From NCBI GenBank assembly GCA_023389275.1, contig JAEWEN010000020.1, forward strand, positions 1-41,581: DNA of 41,581 nucleotides, written 5' to 3'. A model generated the notes under the pieces. The model saw only the letters and a program-made list of their open reading frames with translations, searched no databases and was not told where the DNA came from. This DNA is from Bacillota bacterium. Its GTDB lineage: Bacteria; Bacillota; Clostridia; Clostridiales; Caloramatoraceae. Both the position numbers and the translations under genes were made by a program. Below, one piece after another: positions 1 to 8,320 of the stretch (the stretch's first letter is position 1; each line of letters opens with the position of its first letter).

Positions 1-122
1 CTCAAGATGAGATTTCCCACTGTAAAGGTAAGATCCCTTGAAGAACACAAGGTTGATAGGTCAGAGGTGTAAGTATGGTGACATATGTAGCTGACTGATA
101 CTAATAGATCGAGGGCTTAATC
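1..122 (+). rRNA. 23S ribosomal RNA, 3' end (partial)
   Basis: The first ~120 bases match the conserved 3' end of bacterial 23S rRNA, including the segment CTGATACTAATAGATCGAGG followed by GCTTAATC, which would pair with the 5' end of the molecule. The rest of the gene lies upstream of the window. The exact mature end is estimated. No 5S gene follows before the tRNA at 235. Confidence 0.95.
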
Positions 123-234
123 TAAGTTGAAGCTCCTTAGCTAAAGCTAATGAGTACAGACTTATACAAAAACAAGTTTTTAATTCGTCTAGCATGCTGT
201 GCAGTTTTCAAAGAACTATCTTTGAATAAAATGT

Positions 235-309
<75 letters not shown>

Positions 310-342
310 TTTTTATTTTTTGAACTTTATATAACGAAAGAT

Positions 343-370
343 AAATATCGATATTTTATCGATATTTTTT
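343..370 (+). terminator. Rho-independent terminator of the rRNA-tRNA operon
   Basis: An 11-bp perfect inverted repeat (AAATATCGATA / TATCGATATTT) with a three-base loop is followed by a run of T. It lies just after tRNA-Asn. The stem is AT-rich, so its strength is uncertain. Confidence 0.7.
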
Positions 371-471
371 AATTTTTTGATAAATAAGTAGGTATATTTA
401 TTTTGTATAACTTAATATTTTATAATATAATGAATTTATGACTAATTTTATTTAATAAGGAGATTTTATAA

Positions 472-1215
472 ATGGAAAATAAAGTTTTAGCTGTTGTAAA
501 TGGCAAAGAAATCACAGAGTTAGATGTTAATGAAGCTCTTAAAAAATTTCCAGCAGAAAGAAGAAGCCAACTTTCTTCAGAAGAAGGGAAAAAGTACCTT
601 TTAGAGCAGGTAATATCATGGGAACTTTTATATGATTATGCAAAAGATGAAAACTTTGAAGAAAGAGAAGAATATAAATCACAAATTGAAGAAGCAAGAA
701 AAGGAATTTTATCACAACTAGTTATAAATGATGCATTATTAAAAGTTAAAGTTTCAGATGAAGAAATTTTAGAATACTATAATGCTAATAAAGACAAGTT
801 CTTAGATGATGAAAAAGTTAGAGCTAGTCATATACTTATAGATTCTGAAGAAAAAGCAAAAGAAATTATAGATGAGATTAAAGGTGGACTTAGCTTTAAA
901 GAAGCAGCTGAAAAATATTCTTCATGTGGATCAAAAGCTCAAGGTGGTTCACTAGGATCATTTGGACGTGGAATGATGGTTCCTGAATTTGAAGAAGCAG
1001 CTTTTAGCTTAAAACTTGGTGAAATTAGTGAACCTGTAAAATCACAATTTGGTTATCATATTATTTTAGTTGAAGAGAGAATAGAAGCTAGAGAAAAATC
1101 TTTAGAAGAAGTAAAACCTCAAATAATGAATATGTTAATTCAAACTAAGCAATCAAATGCTTATGTAGATTTAATGGAAGAACTTAAAGCTAGATATAAT
1201 TTAGAAATGAAATAA
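472..1215 (+). CDS. Peptidyl-prolyl cis-trans isomerase, parvulin/PrsA-like, without signal peptide
   Basis: This 247-residue protein has a helical SurA/PrsA-like N-terminal part (about 1-110) and one parvulin rotamase domain (about 115-205). Conserved family residues are visible: His120 in ASHIL, GGSLGSFGRGMMVPEFEEAA, and His196 in GYHIIL. Parvulins catalyse cis-trans isomerisation of X-Pro bonds and act as foldases. Secreted PrsA is a lipoprotein, but this protein begins MENKVLAVVNG with no signal peptide or lipobox, so it is predicted to be cytosolic. The start is supported by an AAGGAG site upstream of ATG. It is monocistronic between two terminators. Its substrate is unknown. Confidence 0.9.
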   Translation: MENKVLAVVNGKEITELDVNEALKKFPAERRSQLSSEEGKKYLLEQVISWELLYDYAKDENFEEREEYKSQIEEARKGILSQLVINDALLKVKVSDEEILEYYNANKDKFLDDEKVRASHILIDSEEKAKEIIDEIKGGLSFKEAAEKYSSCGSKAQGGSLGSFGRGMMVPEFEEAAFSLKLGEISEPVKSQFGYHIILVEERIEAREKSLEEVKPQIMNMLIQTKQSNAYVDLMEELKARYNLEMK

Positions 1216-1217
1216 AA

Positions 1218-1249
1218 AATATCCTGAGAGTAATCTCAGGATATTTTTT
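1218..1249. terminator. Bidirectional terminator between prolyl isomerase and hpt
   Basis: A 12-bp stem (AATATCCTGAGA / TCTCAGGATATT) with loop GTAA is flanked by A on the left and T on the right. It can therefore end the + strand isomerase gene and the convergent hpt gene, whose stop codon overlaps the T run. Confidence 0.9.
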
Positions 1250-1776
1250 TATTCTGTTTCCCAATTAAAAACATAAGGTATATTTCTATAATAATCTCCA
1301 TAATTAAGGCCATATCCTACAACAAATACATCATCTATTGTAAAACATGTATAATCAGGTTCTATTTCTACTTTTCTTCTACTAGGCTTATCAAGAAGTA
1401 CACATGATTTAATACTATTAGGGTTGTATTTAGCTAAATACTCTTTTACAAACTTCATAGTTGTACCAGTATCTACTATATCATCAACTATAAGAACATC
1501 ATATCCTTCTATATTGTCTGAAATATCCTGTGTTACTTTAACTTCCCCTGTTGAAACTTCTCCATGACCATAGCTAGATGTAGACATAAATCCAATATTA
1601 ACAGGTACAGTTATTTCTCTAACTAAATCTGAAGTAAATATAAAGCTTCCTCTTAAAAGCGAAAGAACATAAAGCTTTTTACCTTTGTAGTCTTCAGAAA
1701 TTGTTTTACCAAGTTCTTTTATTCTTTCAGAAATTTCTTCTTTAGAAAAAAGAATATTTTCTTTTTTGTTTTCCAT
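1249..1776 (-). CDS. hpt: Hypoxanthine phosphoribosyltransferase
   Basis: This 175-residue enzyme converts hypoxanthine (and usually guanine) plus PRPP to IMP or GMP in purine salvage in the cytosol. The PRPP-binding signature VLIVDDIVDTGTT lies at residues 94-106, and the LLRGSFIF segment near residue 41 fits the family, as does the length. An upstream in-frame ATG exists at 1791, but AGGAGGGG sits between the two ATGs at the right distance to serve the inner one, so the start is placed at 1776. The gene is divergent from hflX and has its own sigma-A-like promoter. Confidence 0.95.
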   Translation of the reverse strand: MENKKENILFSKEEISERIKELGKTISEDYKGKKLYVLSLLRGSFIFTSDLVREITVPVNIGFMSTSSYGHGEVSTGEVKVTQDISDNIEGYDVLIVDDIVDTGTTMKFVKEYLAKYNPNSIKSCVLLDKPSRRKVEIEPDYTCFTIDDVFVVGYGLNYGDYYRNIPYVFNWETE

Positions 1777-1826
1777 TTTGCCCCTCCTCATACTTTGTAT
1801 AAATCATTATCTTATCAATAAAATCT

Positions 1827-1855
1827 AATATAAAGTAAACTATACTACTTGTCAA
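1827..1855 (-). promoter_or_regulatory. Sigma-A-type promoter for hpt
   Basis: On the - strand TTGACA (1850-1855) and TATATT (1827-1832) are separated by 17 bases, about 50 bases upstream of the hpt start codon. Confidence 0.75.
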
Positions 1856-1954
1856 GAATGATGAAAGTATAGTATTTAGTTGTACAGTATAAATTATATC
1901 TATAGTAGTGTATAATAGCTATGTTGGCAAAGTAATAAGAAGAGGTGTTTATTA

Positions 1955-3760
1955 ATGATAAGAGGAAATATTGAGGGAGTTAAAAATGCTCATATTAAAT
2001 TATTAGAAGAGCTTTATAATATAAATACAGACAAAAATTCAATAGTAGACAGGGAAATAGTTAATATAATATCATCTATAACTGAATTTATAAATAGGGA
2101 AATTTCTGTTTACATAAATAGACGTGGTAAGGTAATTGATGTTGCTATAGGTGATAGTAGTTCTGTAAGTCTTCAGGATATAACTGAAAAAAGGTCAAAT
2201 GAATTTTTAAATGGTATAAGATGTATTCATACACATCCAAATGGTAATGGACAGGTTTCAAGTGTAGACCTTACTGCACTTGTTAATATGAAGTTTGATC
2301 TTATGGTTGCAATAGGAGTTAAAAATGGTATAGCAGATAATTTTTCCTTTGCAATAATAAAGCCTGAAGATGGAAAGCTTTCAAAGGAAAGTCTTTATGA
2401 AGGTCCTTTTAAAATTGAAGCTTTAGAAACTATAGATGTATTAAATATTGTTTCATATTTAGAAGAAAGATTATACGATAGGGTATATAGTAATTTTGAA
2501 AATGAAAAAGAAAAAGTAATTTTAGTAGGAACATTAAGTGATGATGCATATTCATCTAAAGAATCAATAGAAGAGCTTGAAGAACTTGCAAATACTGCTG
2601 GAGCAGAAGTAATAGAAAAGGTTATACAAAAAAAAGATAAAATTGATCCTTCGTTTTATATAGGAACAGGAAAAGTAAAAGAAATTGCTTTAATGAGACA
2701 AACTCTTATGGCACATACTGTTATTTTTGATGATGAATTAAGTGGTGCACAGGTTAGAAACCTTGAACAAGAACTTGGATGTAAAGTAATAGATAGAACA
2801 ACCTTAATACTAGATATATTTGCACAAAGAGCTATATCAAAGGAAGGAAAGCTTCAAGTAGAACTTGCACAGTTAAAATATAGACTTCCAAGATTAATAG
2901 GACTTGGTGGAAGCTTGTCTAGAACAGGTGGAGGAATAGGTACTAGAGGACCTGGAGAGAAAAAGTTAGAACTTGATAGAAGAAGAATAAAAAGAGAAAT
3001 ACAAGATATTGAAAAGCAATTAAAGGAAGTTAAAAAAACTAGACATCTTCAAAGAGAGAGAAGAAAATCTAGAGAAATACCTGTTGTTTCATTAGTTGGT
3101 TATACAAACGTTGGTAAATCAACAATAAGAAATAAACTATGTGAGTTAGCTGGAGTTGAAAAAGAAAGTGTATTAGAGGCTAATATGTTATTTGCAACAC
3201 TAGATACTACTACAAGGAAAATAGAACTTCCTTCAGGAAAAGAGTGTCTTGTATCTGATACAGTAGGATTTATTAGAAAATTACCACATGATTTAGTTGA
3301 GGCTTTTAAATCTACGCTAGAGGAAATAGTATATAGTGATTTGATTATTCACGTTGCAGACGCATCAAGTGAAAATATCAATGCACAAATAGATACTGTA
3401 AACTCTGTTTTAAAAGAAATTGGAGCTGAGGATAAAGAGACTCTTTTAGTTTTAAATAAAGTTGATAAACAATTAGAAGAAAATTTATCTATAATGAGAA
3501 GTAAATACAAAGATGCTATTTATATTTCTGCTAAGCAAAATATAAACTTAAGTATTCTTTTAGATGAAGTTGAAAAAAAGGTTTATGAAAGCTTTATAAC
3601 AAAAAAATTACTAATACCTTATTCAGATGGAAAAATAATTTCATATCTTCATAATAATAAATGCGTAGAATGTGAAGAATATATTGAAGAAGGAATACTT
3701 GTTACTATAACTACTACGCAAGATGTTTTAGGAAGAGTAAAAGAATATATAGTAGAGTAA
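1955..3760 (+). CDS. hflX: Ribosome-associated GTPase HflX with N-terminal JAMM-like extension
   Basis: HflX binds ribosomes and acts in stress-related ribosome splitting or rescue. The C-terminal ~410 residues are canonical: an HflX N-terminal domain (about 188-300), the glycine-rich GIGTRGPGEKKLE segment, a coiled-coil linker, then a G domain with G1 GYTNVGKST (382-390), G3 DTVGF (435-439) and G4 NKVD (501-504). At 601 residues it is much longer than the ~420-residue HflX of B. subtilis or E. coli. The extra ~185 N-terminal residues contain Glu49 and H92-T-H94-P with Ser102 and Asp105, that is HxH-x10-D, the JAMM/MPN metalloprotease signature. Metal binding or isopeptidase activity is inference. 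The ATG has a GAGGTG site. mtaD follows after 14 bases. Confidence 0.93.
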   Translation: MIRGNIEGVKNAHIKLLEELYNINTDKNSIVDREIVNIISSITEFINREISVYINRRGKVIDVAIGDSSSVSLQDITEKRSNEFLNGIRCIHTHPNGNGQVSSVDLTALVNMKFDLMVAIGVKNGIADNFSFAIIKPEDGKLSKESLYEGPFKIEALETIDVLNIVSYLEERLYDRVYSNFENEKEKVILVGTLSDDAYSSKESIEELEELANTAGAEVIEKVIQKKDKIDPSFYIGTGKVKEIALMRQTLMAHTVIFDDELSGAQVRNLEQELGCKVIDRTTLILDIFAQRAISKEGKLQVELAQLKYRLPRLIGLGGSLSRTGGGIGTRGPGEKKLELDRRRIKREIQDIEKQLKEVKKTRHLQRERRKSREIPVVSLVGYTNVGKSTIRNKLCELAGVEKESVLEANMLFATLDTTTRKIELPSGKECLVSDTVGFIRKLPHDLVEAFKSTLEEIVYSDLIIHVADASSENINAQIDTVNSVLKEIGAEDKETLLVLNKVDKQLEENLSIMRSKYKDAIYISAKQNINLSILLDEVEKKVYESFITKKLLIPYSDGKIISYLHNNKCVECEEYIEEGILVTITTTQDVLGRVKEYIVE

Positions 3761-3774
3761 TTAGGAGGGTTAAT

Positions 3775-5058
3775 ATGAGCCTTTTAATAAATAATGTTTC
3801 AATAATAACAATGGAAAATGAAGATATAATAGAAAAAGGATATATTCACATTAAAAATAATAAAATAGAATCTGTAGGAAAAGGAGAATATGAAGGACCT
3901 ATTAGTGGAGTAAAGGTTATAGATGGAACTGGATGCGTTGCTATGCCAGGCCTTATAAACATGCATACACATGTGCCTATGACTCTTTTAAGAGGATATG
4001 GTGAAGGTCTTCCTTTAATGAAATGGTTAAATGAAAGAATATGGCCATTTGAAGATAAAATGACAAAGGAAGATATATATATAGGTAGTTTGCTTGGAAT
4101 AGTTGAAATGATTAAAAGTGGAACTACTACATTTGCTGATATGTATTATCATCTTAAAGAAATAGCAAATGCAGCTAGAGATTTAAACATAAGAGCTTTT
4201 CTTGGAAACACTATAATAGGTGAAAATTATGAGGAAGAAATTCAAAAAACACTATGTTTAAAAGAGAAGTTAGATGATGAATTAATAAAAGTTATGATAG
4301 CACCTCATTCTCCTTATACATGTTCAGATAAAGCTTTAGAAATGGTAGGAAATATAGCCAGAGAGAAAAATCTTCCTATACACATACACTTATCAGAAAC
4401 TAAAGATGAGATAAATACTGTAAATAAAGAACATAAAAAATCTCCTATAGAATACTGTGAAGAAGTAGGATTATTTAAAGATAATAAGGTAATAGCTGCT
4501 CATTGTGTTCATATTACAGAAGAGGATATGAATATATTAAAAAAATATGATGTTACAGTAGTAAATAATCCACAAAGTAATATGAAACTTGCAAGTGGAG
4601 TAGCGCCTATTTATAAATGTATTGAAAAAGACATTAATGTATGTGTAGGTACAGATGGCGCTTCAAGTAATAATAATTTAAATATGATTGAAGAAATGCA
4701 AACTACTTCAATGCTACAAAAAATGACATCTAATGATCCAACAGTATTAGATGCATATAGCACTATAAAACTTGCTACTGTTAATGCTGCAAAAGCTCTT
4801 GGAATGGAAAATAGTCTTGGAAAAATAAAAGAAGGATACTTAGCTGATATTATATTAATAGATATGCTTAAACCTCATTTAATGCCAAGTTTTAGTCCTT
4901 ATTCAAATATTGTTTTTTCAGCTCAAGGTTCAGATGTTAAAACTGTTATAATAAATGGAAAAGTAGTTATGAAAAACTATAAATTAAAATTAATAGATGA
5001 AAGTATATTAAGACAAAGAGTGGAAAATTCAGTAAACTCTATACTTAGAAAAATATGA
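3775..5058 (+). CDS. mtaD: Amidohydrolase, 5-methylthioadenosine/S-adenosylhomocysteine deaminase family
   Basis: This 427-residue TRZ/ATZ-type amidohydrolase keeps the metal and catalytic residues of the family: His64 and His66 in GLINMHTH, His205 and Glu208 in HIHLSE, His243 in AAHCVH, and Asp294 in GTDGASSNN. The family deaminates MTA, SAH or related nucleosides (adenine to hypoxanthine) and needs one divalent metal. Exact substrate preference cannot be read from sequence. An AGGAGGG site precedes the ATG. It is only 14 bases after hflX and probably in the same operon, ended by the hairpin at 5065. Confidence 0.85.
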   Translation: MSLLINNVSIITMENEDIIEKGYIHIKNNKIESVGKGEYEGPISGVKVIDGTGCVAMPGLINMHTHVPMTLLRGYGEGLPLMKWLNERIWPFEDKMTKEDIYIGSLLGIVEMIKSGTTTFADMYYHLKEIANAARDLNIRAFLGNTIIGENYEEEIQKTLCLKEKLDDELIKVMIAPHSPYTCSDKALEMVGNIAREKNLPIHIHLSETKDEINTVNKEHKKSPIEYCEEVGLFKDNKVIAAHCVHITEEDMNILKKYDVTVVNNPQSNMKLASGVAPIYKCIEKDINVCVGTDGASSNNNLNMIEEMQTTSMLQKMTSNDPTVLDAYSTIKLATVNAAKALGMENSLGKIKEGYLADIILIDMLKPHLMPSFSPYSNIVFSAQGSDVKTVIINGKVVMKNYKLKLIDESILRQRVENSVNSILRKI

Positions 5059-5064
5059 TTATTT

Positions 5065-5092
5065 AAGATGGTTCTATGAACCATCTTTTTTT
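5065..5092 (+). terminator. Rho-independent terminator after hflX-mtaD
   Basis: A 10-bp perfect stem (AAGATGGTTC / GAACCATCTT) with loop TAT is followed by TTTTT. Confidence 0.92.
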
Positions 5093-5197
5093 ATATAAAA
5101 TTATAATTAGTCAAAATATTTCTATAATATATTACTTAATAGGTAATATTATGATATTATTTTAATAATGATATAAAAATTGGAAAGTGGTGTTATT

Positions 5198-6391
5198 ATG
5201 GAAAAAATAATAATTGTAGGTTCAGGAATAGCAGCTATAAGTGCAGCTGAGTCTATAAGAAAACATAATAAAAATATAGGAATTTTAATAATAAGTGAAG
5301 AAGAATATTATCCATATATTAGAATGCAATTAAGTAAAGCACTTTCAGATAATATAAATATAAAATCTATATATTTAAAAGAAGAAAATTGGTTTGTGGA
5401 AAACTCAATAGGTTTTATTAAAGGACAAAAAGTTATAAGTATAGATTCTAAAAGTAAATTTGTTGAAACATCAGAAGGATTAAAAATAGAATATACAAAA
5501 CTTATTTTAGCAAATGGTAGTAGTCCTTTTACTCCTCCTATTGAAAATGTAAATATTAATGGTGTGTTTACAATTAGGCAGTTTAAAGATATAGAAAATA
5601 TAAAAAAATATATTAAGGAAAATAGCGTTGAAAATATAGCTGTAATTGGAGGTGGATTACTTGGAATAGAAGCTGCTTGGAGCTTAGTTTCAAGTGGACA
5701 AGGCCTTAAACTAAATATAATTCAAAACTCAGATAGGGTATTATCAAAACAAGTTGACAAACAAGGTGGAGATATAATAGAAAGTGTTATGAATAAAAAC
5801 TCTATTATAGTTCATAAAAACGCTAATACAAAGAAGATACTTGGAGAAAATAAAGTTAGTGGATTAAGGTTTGAAGATGGAAGAGAAATAAAAGCTGAAA
5901 TGGTAATTATATCAGCTGGAGTTAGGTCAAATAAAAACATAGCTGAAAAATGTGGGATTAATGTAAATAGAGGTATAATAGTTAATGAATATATGGAAAC
6001 GTCAATTAAAGATGTTTATGCTGCAGGGGATGTTGCTGAATTAAATGAAAAAGTTTTAGGACTTTGGCCAATAGCAGATAACCAAGGAAAAATTGCAGGA
6101 CTTAACTCTATAGGCATAAAATCTGCTTATAAAGAAGAAAAACCATCTAGTATGCTTATGGTAATGGATATGAATGTATTTTCAATAGGAGATATTAATT
6201 CAGAAGGTTTAGAAGAGATTTTATATAATGAAGGAACATACACAAAGTTATTTTTTAAAGATTCTATAATAGTCGGTGCTGTTCTTATAAATAATATAAA
6301 TAAATCTATGGCTATTAAAGAAGCTATAAATAATAAAAGAAGCTTTGAAAAAGAATTAGAAAATAAGGAAAATATATATAATTTAATATAG
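5198..6391 (+). CDS. FAD-dependent pyridine nucleotide oxidoreductase, NADH:rubredoxin oxidoreductase-like
   Basis: This protein (397 residues from the ATG at 5198) has a two-dinucleotide-binding-domain fold. The FAD motif GSGIAAISAAE is at residues 8-18, the NAD(P) motif GGGLLGIEAAW starts at 151, and the second FAD signature YAAGDVAEL contains Asp278. There is no redox CxxC motif, so it is not a thioredoxin reductase. The layout resembles clostridial NADH:rubredoxin oxidoreductase and the FAD domain of nitrite reductases, which feed electrons to rubredoxin or flavodiiron O2/ROS scavenging. The partner is not in the window. A TTG at 5180 also opens the frame, but GAAAGTGGTG sits correctly for the ATG. 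Confidence 0.8.
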   Translation: MEKIIIVGSGIAAISAAESIRKHNKNIGILIISEEEYYPYIRMQLSKALSDNINIKSIYLKEENWFVENSIGFIKGQKVISIDSKSKFVETSEGLKIEYTKLILANGSSPFTPPIENVNINGVFTIRQFKDIENIKKYIKENSVENIAVIGGGLLGIEAAWSLVSSGQGLKLNIIQNSDRVLSKQVDKQGGDIIESVMNKNSIIVHKNANTKKILGENKVSGLRFEDGREIKAEMVIISAGVRSNKNIAEKCGINVNRGIIVNEYMETSIKDVYAAGDVAELNEKVLGLWPIADNQGKIAGLNSIGIKSAYKEEKPSSMLMVMDMNVFSIGDINSEGLEEILYNEGTYTKLFFKDSIIVGAVLINNINKSMAIKEAINNKRSFEKELENKENIYNLI

Positions 6392-6398
6392 CTAGTAA

Positions 6399-6435
6399 AC
6401 AAAAGGGAATAGATATATCTACTCCCTTTTGTATT
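6399..6435 (+). terminator. Rho-independent terminator after the flavoprotein gene
   Basis: A 17-bp near-perfect stem (ACAAAAGGGAATAGATA / TATCTACTCCCTTTTGT, one mismatch) ends in TTTTGTATTTT. Confidence 0.85.
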
Positions 6436-6480
6436 TTAAGAAGTTTATAAAAAATTACATTTTGTTAACTATGTATTTGT

Positions 6481-6509
6481 TTGTAAATGATACATTGCTT
6501 TGATATAAT
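6481..6509 (+). promoter_or_regulatory. Sigma-A-type promoter of the nucleotidyltransferase-degV operon
   Basis: TTGTAA (6481-6486) and TATAAT (6504-6509) are separated by 17 bases and lie about 30 bases before the TTG start at 6541. The ATG at 6487 lies inside this promoter, which argues against its use as a start. Confidence 0.7.
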
Positions 6510-6540
6510 TCTATTAATAAAAAAGGAGGGGCGAATAGTA

Positions 6541-7446
6541 TTGTCTAGAATTTTAGAGTATCAAAAGGCCTATGAAAAGGCTTTAAATAATTTTAAAAAT
6601 GCATCTGAAGTATTAGCAGTTATTGTTTATGGAAGTATTGTAACAGGGGATATATGGGACGAGTCTGATATAGATCTTTTAGTAATTACTAGTGAAAAAG
6701 GTAAAATGGAAACACTTTATTCAAAGTCACAAAACATATATATGCATATAAAATATATATCAAAGGATATATTTTTAGATAACTTTAATAATACATTAAT
6801 GGGTGGAACTTTTCATAAGGCTTTTTCAAGTGGAAAGTTATCATATTGTATAGATAAAGAAATAGAAACAGTATTTCATTCATCAAGATTTTATACAGAT
6901 GCAGATAGAAAAATAAGAAATATAGATATATTATCAGAAATTCTTAATTTAATGCACTATGCTAAAAAGTTTTATAATACAAAAAGATATGAAACTGCTT
7001 ATGAACTTACAGTATTAGTATTTAAAAATTATGCAAGAATAAAAATGAGTATGCAAGGATATATAACTGATAAGGACATTATATCCATAGCTATTAATAT
7101 AAGTGAAGAAGTTGAAAATACTTTTAAAATTTTAGTAGGAGAAGGCGAGATAAGTGAGAGAATATATAGAATTCTTACTATAGTTGAAGTATTTGTAGAG
7201 AAAAATATAAAAGAAATTACTATTCCTATATATAATATTATAAAAGAAAGTAATATGCCTTTATCTGTTATGAATATTCAAAGTAGACAGGAGTTTAAAT
7301 GTATTAATAAGGATTTAAGTCTTGTGGTTCATGAGATGGCAAAAAATGATATAATATATGAAGATATTAGAGAATATAAAACTAAGGGTAATGAGTTTTT
7401 AGTAAATGAAATAGTATATAGCATAAAAGAAAGTGGAGGACAATAA
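6541..7446 (+). CDS. Nucleotidyltransferase-fold protein with helical C-terminal region
   Basis: This protein of about 301 residues starts at TTG, preceded by a strong AAAGGAGGGG site. Residues 26-48 carry the polymerase-beta superfamily motif: G31-S32, then SDIDLLVI with Asp43 and Asp45 (GS-x10-DxD). The third carboxylate expected on a later strand is not obvious (NIYMHIKYIS has no acidic residue there), so catalysis may be absent or altered. The remainder looks helical, with a HEPN-like middle and a possible winged-helix end. It is the first gene of a tight operon with degV (1-base gap). No specific function can be assigned. Confidence 0.75.
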   Translation: MSRILEYQKAYEKALNNFKNASEVLAVIVYGSIVTGDIWDESDIDLLVITSEKGKMETLYSKSQNIYMHIKYISKDIFLDNFNNTLMGGTFHKAFSSGKLSYCIDKEIETVFHSSRFYTDADRKIRNIDILSEILNLMHYAKKFYNTKRYETAYELTVLVFKNYARIKMSMQGYITDKDIISIAINISEEVENTFKILVGEGEISERIYRILTIVEVFVEKNIKEITIPIYNIIKESNMPLSVMNIQSRQEFKCINKDLSLVVHEMAKNDIIYEDIREYKTKGNEFLVNEIVYSIKESGGQ

Positions 7447-7447
7447 T

Positions 7448-8293
7448 ATGCAAAAAGTAAAAATAATAACAGATAGTTCCTGTGATTTAGATATAAGCTA
7501 TTTAGATGAGTTAAACGTACATATGTGTCCATTAGTTACTATATTTAGTGATGGAGAGTTTTTAGATAGAGTTGAAATGTCACCTGAAGAATTTTATAAA
7601 AAATTAGAAAGTACAAAGGATTTACCTAAAACATCTCAGGTAACTCCAACATTATTTTTAGAAGCATTTAAAAAAGCTTTAGAAGAGGATATGGAAGTTT
7701 TATGTTTAGCTTTTTCATCAAAGCTAAGCGGTACATATCAATCAGCAGTACTTGCAAAGGAAATGCTTGATAATAGCGAAAAAATACATATAATAGATAC
7801 ACTATCTGCATCTGTTGGTCAAGGACTAATAGTAGAAAAAGCTGCACTAATGGCTAAGGAAAATAAGAATGTTAATGAAATAACACAAGAAGTTTTTAAT
7901 ATGATAAGTAAAATAAAGCATTTAATAGGTGTAGGTTCACTAGATATGCTTAAAAGAGGAGGAAGAATATCTTCTTCTAAGGCTATAGTAGGAAACCTTT
8001 TAGGGGTTAGACCTATACTTAATGTTGAAAAAGGTGAGATTTTTCCACTTGATAAAGCAAGAGGAAGAAAAGGTCTTATAAAAAAACTTATAGAGATACT
8101 TGAAGAAAGTGGAGAAGATATTCAAAATACAAGAATAGGTATTAGCTATTCTAAGGAAATAGAAATTGCTAAAGAGTTAGAAGGTGAATTAAATAAAAAA
8201 GGTATAAATAATATACTTATATCTGAAATAGGAGCTGTTATAGGCTCACATGTAGGGCCTTCAACTATAGCTTTATTCTTTGTTGGAAAATAA
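7448..8293 (+). CDS. DegV family fatty-acid-binding protein
   Basis: This 281-residue protein belongs to the DegV/FakB family, which binds a fatty acid and, in known cases, presents it to the FakA kinase for phospholipid synthesis. Family landmarks are IITDSSCDL at the N-terminus, TSQVTPT, the FSSKLSGTYQSA loop, GSLDMLKRGGRIS, and the C-terminal GSHVGPSTIALFF. The start is the ATG at 7448, with AGTGGAGGA seven bases before it; the frame extends upstream into the previous gene but without a ribosome site. No FakA homologue is seen in the window, so a fatty-acid kinase role is inference. Confidence 0.9.
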   Translation: MQKVKIITDSSCDLDISYLDELNVHMCPLVTIFSDGEFLDRVEMSPEEFYKKLESTKDLPKTSQVTPTLFLEAFKKALEEDMEVLCLAFSSKLSGTYQSAVLAKEMLDNSEKIHIIDTLSASVGQGLIVEKAALMAKENKNVNEITQEVFNMISKIKHLIGVGSLDMLKRGGRISSSKAIVGNLLGVRPILNVEKGEIFPLDKARGRKGLIKKLIEILEESGEDIQNTRIGISYSKEIEIAKELEGELNKKGINNILISEIGAVIGSHVGPSTIALFFVGK

Positions 8294-8320
8294 ATAAATA
8301 CAAAGGTCGAGGTGAATTAA

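Noticed and set aside
1860..1955. A sigma-A promoter for hflX
   Set aside because: A TATAAT is present near 1913, but no -35 box at suitable spacing could be found, so it was not listed.
6127..6402. Open frame on the - strand opposite the flavoprotein gene
   Set aside because: It is fully antisense to a well-supported gene, has no ribosome site, and its composition reflects the AT-rich complementary strand.
6487..6540. Earlier ATG start for the nucleotidyltransferase-like gene
   Set aside because: It lies between the -35 and -10 boxes of the promoter and has no ribosome site, whereas TTG at 6541 follows AAAGGAGGGG.
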